NCBI RefSeq assembly: GCF_019656455.1
Contig: NZ_BPMK01000012.1
Location: 96,726-160,725 of the forward strand
Reading direction: 5' to 3'
Length of the DNA: 64,000 bases
Source: Noviherbaspirillum aridicola
Lineage (GTDB): Bacteria; Pseudomonadota; Gammaproteobacteria; Burkholderiales; Burkholderiaceae_D
Below, piece by piece: positions 60,733-64,000 of the stretch. Made by a program: the position numbers and the translations under genes. The notes under the pieces are model-generated. The model searched no databases, was not told the DNA's origin, and saw only the letters and a list, made by a program, of their open reading frames with translations. How positions within the stretch are numbered: position 1 is the first letter of the stretch; every line of letters begins with the position of its first letter.

Positions 60733-63318
60733 TTAGATCTGGACCGTGTCCGCCACTTCGCGGAAGTCCTGGATCTGGTCGAAGTTCATGTAGCGATAGA
60801 TGTCGGCGGCGTTCTTGTCGATGACGCCGATATTCGCCATGTACTCTTCCTTGCTCGGAATCTTGCCGAGCATCGCGCAGACCGCGGCCAGCTCCGCCGA
60901 ACCGAGATAAACGCGCGTATCGAGGCCGAGGCGGTTCGGGAAGTTGCGGGTCGATGTCGACATCGCCGTAGAACCCTTGCGGATCTGAGCCTGGTTACCC
61001 ATGCACAGCGAGCATCCGGGCATCTCCATGCGCGCACCGGTGCGGCCCAGCGTGCCGTAATGGCCTTCGGTCATCAGAACCTGCTGGTCCATCTTGGTCG
61101 GCGGAGCGATCCACAGCCGTACCGGAATATCCGACTTGCCCTCGAGCAGCTTCGACGCCGCGCGGAAGTGCCCGATATTGGTCATGCAGGAACCGACGAA
61201 CACCTCGTCGATCTTGTCGCCGGCGACTTCGGACAGGGTCTTCACATCATCCGGGTCGTTCGGGCATGCGACGATGGGCTCATGGATGTCGGCCAGGTCG
61301 ATTTCGATCACGGCGGCGTACTCGGCGTCCGCATCCGGGGCCAGCAGTTCCGGTTTGGCCAGCCAGTTTTCCATGGCCTTGATGCGACGTTCCAGCGTGC
61401 GCTTGTCTTCGTAACCGTTGGCGATCATCCACTTCATCAGCGTGATGTTCGAGTTCATGTACTCGATGATCGGTTCCTTGTCCAGGCGCACCGTGCAACC
61501 TGCGGCCGAGCGTTCGGCGGAAGCATCCGACAGTTCGAATGCCTGTTCCACCTTCAGCTGCGGCAGGCCTTCGATCTCGAGAATGCGGCCGGAGAAGATG
61601 TTCTTCTTGCCCTGCTTCTCGACGGTGAGGAGACCCTGCCGGATCGCGTACAGCGGAATCGCATTGACCAGGTCGCGCAGCGTCACGCCGGGTTGCATCT
61701 GGCCCTTGAAGCGCACCAGGACCGATTCAGGCATGTCCAGCGGCATCACGCCGGTCGCTGCCGCAAACGCAACCAGGCCGGAACCCGCCGGGAAAGAGAT
61801 GCCGATCGGGAAGCGGGTATGCGAGTCGCCGCCCGTGCCGACGGTGTCGGGCAGCAGCAGGCGGTTCAGCCAGGAGTGGATCACGCCGTCGCCCGGACGC
61901 AGGGAAACCCCGCCACGAGTCGAGATGAACTTCGGCAGTGTCAGGTGCGTCCGCACGTCCACCGGCTTCGGATAGGCCGCGGTGTGGCAGAACGACTGCA
62001 TGACGAGGTCAGCCGAGAAACCGAGGCAGGCAAGATCCTTGAGTTCGTCGCGCGTCATCGGGCCGGTGGTATCCTGCGAGCCGACGGTCGTCATCTTCGG
62101 TTCGCAGTAAGTGCCCGGGCGGATGCCCTTGCCTTCCGGAAGACCGCAGGCACGGCCAACCATCTTTTGGGCCAGCGTGAACCCCTTGCCGCTGTCAGCC
62201 GGGTTCTGCGGCAGGCGGAACAGGGTGGAAGGCGGCAGGCCGAGTGCTTCGCGTGCCTTTGCCGTCAGGCCGCGACCGATGATCAGGGGAATCCGGCCGC
62301 CGGCACGCACCTCGTCGAAGATCACATCCGACTTGACCTTGAACTCGGCGATCACTACGCCATTCTTCAGTGCCTTGCCTTCATACGGGCGCAGCTCCAC
62401 CACATCGCCCATTTCCATTTTCGAAACGTCGAGTTCGATCGGCAGAGCGCCTGCGTCTTCCATCGTGTTATAGAAGATCGGCGCGATCTTGCTGCCGAGG
62501 CAGACGCCGCCGAAGCGCTTGTTCGGAATGAACGGAATGTCCTCGCCGGTGAACCACAGCACCGAGTTGGTTGCCGACTTGCGGGAAGAACCGGTACCGA
62601 CCACATCGCCCACATATGCGACCTGGTGTCCCTTGCTCTTGAGCGCTTCTATCTGCTTGATGGGTCCGACCTTGCCCGGCTCATCGGCCTGGATTCCCGG
62701 ACGCGGGTTTTTCAGCATCGCGAGTGCGTGCAGCGGAATATCCGGACGTGTCGTCGCATCCGGAGCCGGCGACAGGTCATCGGTATTGGTTTCGCCGGTT
62801 ACCTTGAACACCGTCACGGTCAGGCTCTGCGGCACTTCCGGGCGCGATGTGAACCACTCGCCTTCGGCCCACGACTGCAGCACGGCCTTGGCATTGGCGC
62901 TGCCCTTGTCCGCCAGCTCCTTGACGTCATGGAAATAGTCGAACATCAGCAGGGTCTTTTTCAGACCCTCAGCTGCCGCCGTGCCCACTTCGGCATCATT
63001 GAGTACGTCGATGAGCGGCTTGATATTGAAACCGCCGAGCATCGTGCCCAGCAGTTCGACGGCCTTGGTGCGCGAGACCAGGACGCAGGAGTCTTCGCCC
63101 TTCGCAATTTTTTCCAGGAACGCAGCCTTGACTTTGGCCGCGTCATCCACGCCCGCAGGAATGCGGTATGCGAGCAGATCGACGAGGAATTGTTCCTCGC
63201 CCTTGGGCGGATTCTTGAGCAAGGAAATCAGCTCTTCCGTCTGTTTCGCCGACAGCGGCAGCGGAGGAATGCCGAGCGCGGCGCGTTCGGCAACATGTTG
63301 GCGATAGGCTTCTAGCAT
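60733..63318 (-). CDS. acnB: Bifunctional aconitate hydratase B / 2-methylisocitrate dehydratase
   Basis: A TCA-cycle 4Fe-4S enzyme interconverting citrate and isocitrate. The 861-residue length matches AcnB (about 865), and the order is that of AcnB: an N-terminal HEAT-like domain ([20 protein letters not shown]), the swivel domain, then the iron-sulphur domains with VGSCMTNIG and [13 protein letters not shown] holding the cluster cysteines. A extended -10 promoter and a leader hairpin lie upstream. The single-chain antisense frame over the gene is a GC artefact. Confidence 0.95.
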   Translation of the reverse strand: MLEAYRQHVAERAALGIPPLPLSAKQTEELISLLKNPPKGEEQFLVDLLAYRIPAGVDDAAKVKAAFLEKIAKGEDSCVLVSRTKAVELLGTMLGGFNIKPLIDVLNDAEVGTAAAEGLKKTLLMFDYFHDVKELADKGSANAKAVLQSWAEGEWFTSRPEVPQSLTVTVFKVTGETNTDDLSPAPDATTRPDIPLHALAMLKNPRPGIQADEPGKVGPIKQIEALKSKGHQVAYVGDVVGTGSSRKSATNSVLWFTGEDIPFIPNKRFGGVCLGSKIAPIFYNTMEDAGALPIELDVSKMEMGDVVELRPYEGKALKNGVVIAEFKVKSDVIFDEVRAGGRIPLIIGRGLTAKAREALGLPPSTLFRLPQNPADSGKGFTLAQKMVGRACGLPEGKGIRPGTYCEPKMTTVGSQDTTGPMTRDELKDLACLGFSADLVMQSFCHTAAYPKPVDVRTHLTLPKFISTRGGVSLRPGDGVIHSWLNRLLLPDTVGTGGDSHTRFPIGISFPAGSGLVAFAAATGVMPLDMPESVLVRFKGQMQPGVTLRDLVNAIPLYAIRQGLLTVEKQGKKNIFSGRILEIEGLPQLKVEQAFELSDASAERSAAGCTVRLDKEPIIEYMNSNITLMKWMIANGYEDKRTLERRIKAMENWLAKPELLAPDADAEYAAVIEIDLADIHEPIVACPNDPDDVKTLSEVAGDKIDEVFVGSCMTNIGHFRAASKLLEGKSDIPVRLWIAPPTKMDQQVLMTEGHYGTLGRTGARMEMPGCSLCMGNQAQIRKGSTAMSTSTRNFPNRLGLDTRVYLGSAELAAVCAMLGKIPSKEEYMANIGVIDKNAADIYRYMNFDQIQDFREVADTVQI

Positions 63319-63364
63319 GGACGTTCTCGCAGAGTTGGATGAATGGTATTGACGCCGCTCCGCA

Positions 63365-63387
63365 GAGTAGCAGCCTTGCTGCTACTC
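63365..63387 (-). promoter_or_regulatory. Perfect hairpin in the acnB leader
   Basis: GAGTAGCAG and CTGCTACTC form a 9-bp stem with a CCTTG-type loop, between the acnB promoter and its start codon. It would sit near the 5' end of the acnB mRNA. Confidence 0.6.
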
Positions 63388-63401
63388 CCGCAGGACGCGG
63401 C

Positions 63402-63407
63402 ATTATA
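63402..63407 (-). promoter_or_regulatory. Extended -10 promoter of acnB
   Basis: On the minus strand TGGTATAAT gives a perfect -10 with the TGn extension. The TTGACT nearby is too close (11 bases) to act as -35. Predicted transcription start is near 63394, giving a leader of about 75 bases. Confidence 0.6.
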
Positions 63408-63492
63408 CCATTTCGGACAGTCAAGTCTTCTATAAGACATAAGACAGGAAGCTGCTGTCGATCGAGCCGGCGAACTTTTCGCAAAAAAGGTG

Positions 63493-63521
63493 TTGACGGA
63501 AACGAGGCGATTCTCCATAAT
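63493..63521 (+). promoter_or_regulatory. rRNA operon promoter
   Basis: TTGACG (63493-63498) and CATAAT (63516-63521) are separated by 17 bases. The upstream bases are A/T-rich (CTTTTCGCAAAAAAGG), consistent with an UP element. It lies about 270 bases before the mature 16S start. Confidence 0.8.
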
Positions 63522-63599
63522 CTCGTTTCTCTGCTGCTGACGAACAAAACGATTCGCAGCAAGCGCCGGCAAGGAAAGAATGGCGGGTGCGGCAGACAG

Positions 63600-63611
63600 G
63601 ATCTTTAACAA
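63600..63611 (+). promoter_or_regulatory. boxA-like antitermination element of the rRNA leader
   Basis: GATCTTTAACAA followed by TCAACAGCCGATAAGTGTGG is the leader pattern typical of betaproteobacterial rRNA operons, where boxA recruits the Nus antitermination complex. Confidence 0.65.
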
Positions 63612-63788
63612 TCAACAGCCGATAAGTGTGGGTACTTGGTACGGTGCGTAGACGAGCAATCGTCGAAGCTAAAAAGTAATCAAGTGCTCGCACAAAATAT
63701 AGGTAGGAATCGCAAGAGAACTACCTGTCAGTATTTTGAGTGAGCGACGGTTCTACGGAACCTGCCCGAGAGGGCACAAAACAGGCAT

Positions 63789-64000
63789 TGAACTGAAGAG
63801 TTTGATCCTGGCTCAGATTGAACGCTGGCGGCATGCCTTACACATGCAAGTCGAACGGCAGCGCGGGGGCAACCCTGGCGGCGAGTGGCGAACGGGTGAG
63901 TAACATATCGGAACGTGCCTTAGAGTGGGGGATAACTAGTCGAAAGACTAGCTAATACCGCATACGACCTACGGGTGAAAGTGGGGGATCGCAAGACCTC
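63789..64000 (+). rRNA. rrs: 16S ribosomal RNA, 5' part (runs off window)
   Basis: Begins TGAACTGAAGAGTTTGATCC and continues with the standard 27F site, GAACGCTGGCGGCATGCC, the V1 loop and GGGGGATAACTAGTCGAAAG. The loops look like Oxalobacteraceae/Burkholderiales. Only about 212 bases are present. The exact 5' end is set by comparison with known genes and could be off by a few bases. Confidence 0.97.

Noticed and set aside
60619..63315. A 898-residue open frame antisense to acnB
   Set aside because: acnB is certain from full-length match and motifs; the opposing frame is the usual mirror of a GC-rich gene.
1..64000. tRNA genes, CRISPR arrays, insertion sequences
   Set aside because: I saw no tRNA-like cloverleaf ends, no regularly spaced repeats with unique spacers, and no transposase gene; very divergent elements could escape reading by eye.

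Overview
The window comes from a GC-rich betaproteobacterium of the order Burkholderiales. The last ~210 bases are the 5' end of a 16S rRNA gene whose sequence looks like Oxalobacteraceae (Herbaspirillum/Noviherbaspirillum group; assigned from memory, not by search). High-GC coding, many ATGA/GTGA start-stop overlaps and the mix of chemotaxis, exopolysaccharide and TCA-cycle genes agree with a free-living aerobe.

Layout. 1-5.7 kb: 3' end of a TonB-dependent receptor, an OlsB-like N-acyltransferase, an M14-type peptidase coupled to an alpha/beta hydrolase, and an FRG-domain protein. 5.8-8.4 kb: a lipid-modification operon (LpxH-like phosphoesterase, MGDG-synthase-like glycosyltransferase, membrane protein). 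8.6-16.6 kb: cyanase, GST-like protein, a chemoreceptor, a regulator, a upp-pnuC-nadR-like salvage cluster and a secreted Ser/Gly/Thr-rich repeat protein. 16.7-25.8 kb: a putatively exported methyltransferase, APC permease, CYP152 peroxygenase, a NarL-type two-component pair, CheW and a second chemoreceptor. 26.1-31.5 kb: an unusual accessory cluster in which an M6-like metalloprotease, a frameshifted small gene and an astacin share one ~72-residue C-terminal module, followed by a small protein with three LPTPF-like repeats. 31.5-34 kb: AsmA-like protein and small proteins. 34.3-48.1 kb: a Wzx/Wzy-type exopolysaccharide locus of thirteen co-directional genes ending in ugd.

48.1-56.2 kb is a plasmid/chromid-type replication and partition module: a Rep_3-like initiator, four iterons at an exact 22-bp period in front of an AT-rich stretch, parA-parB, four copies of the palindrome CTTGTACCGTACAAG (one with a mismatch) mixed with further iterons, and two tyrosine recombinases that each lack part of the catalytic set. 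It is followed by an M16 peptidase, a YdjM-like membrane protein, acnB and an rRNA operon with its promoter and boxA. The juxtaposition suggests a chromid, or a chromosome carrying a second plasmid-type origin.

The strongest candidates for something undescribed are the shared module of the metalloprotease cluster with its LPTPF protein, and the replication/partition/recombinase unit. Function names rest on motifs and family recall only; no searches were run.
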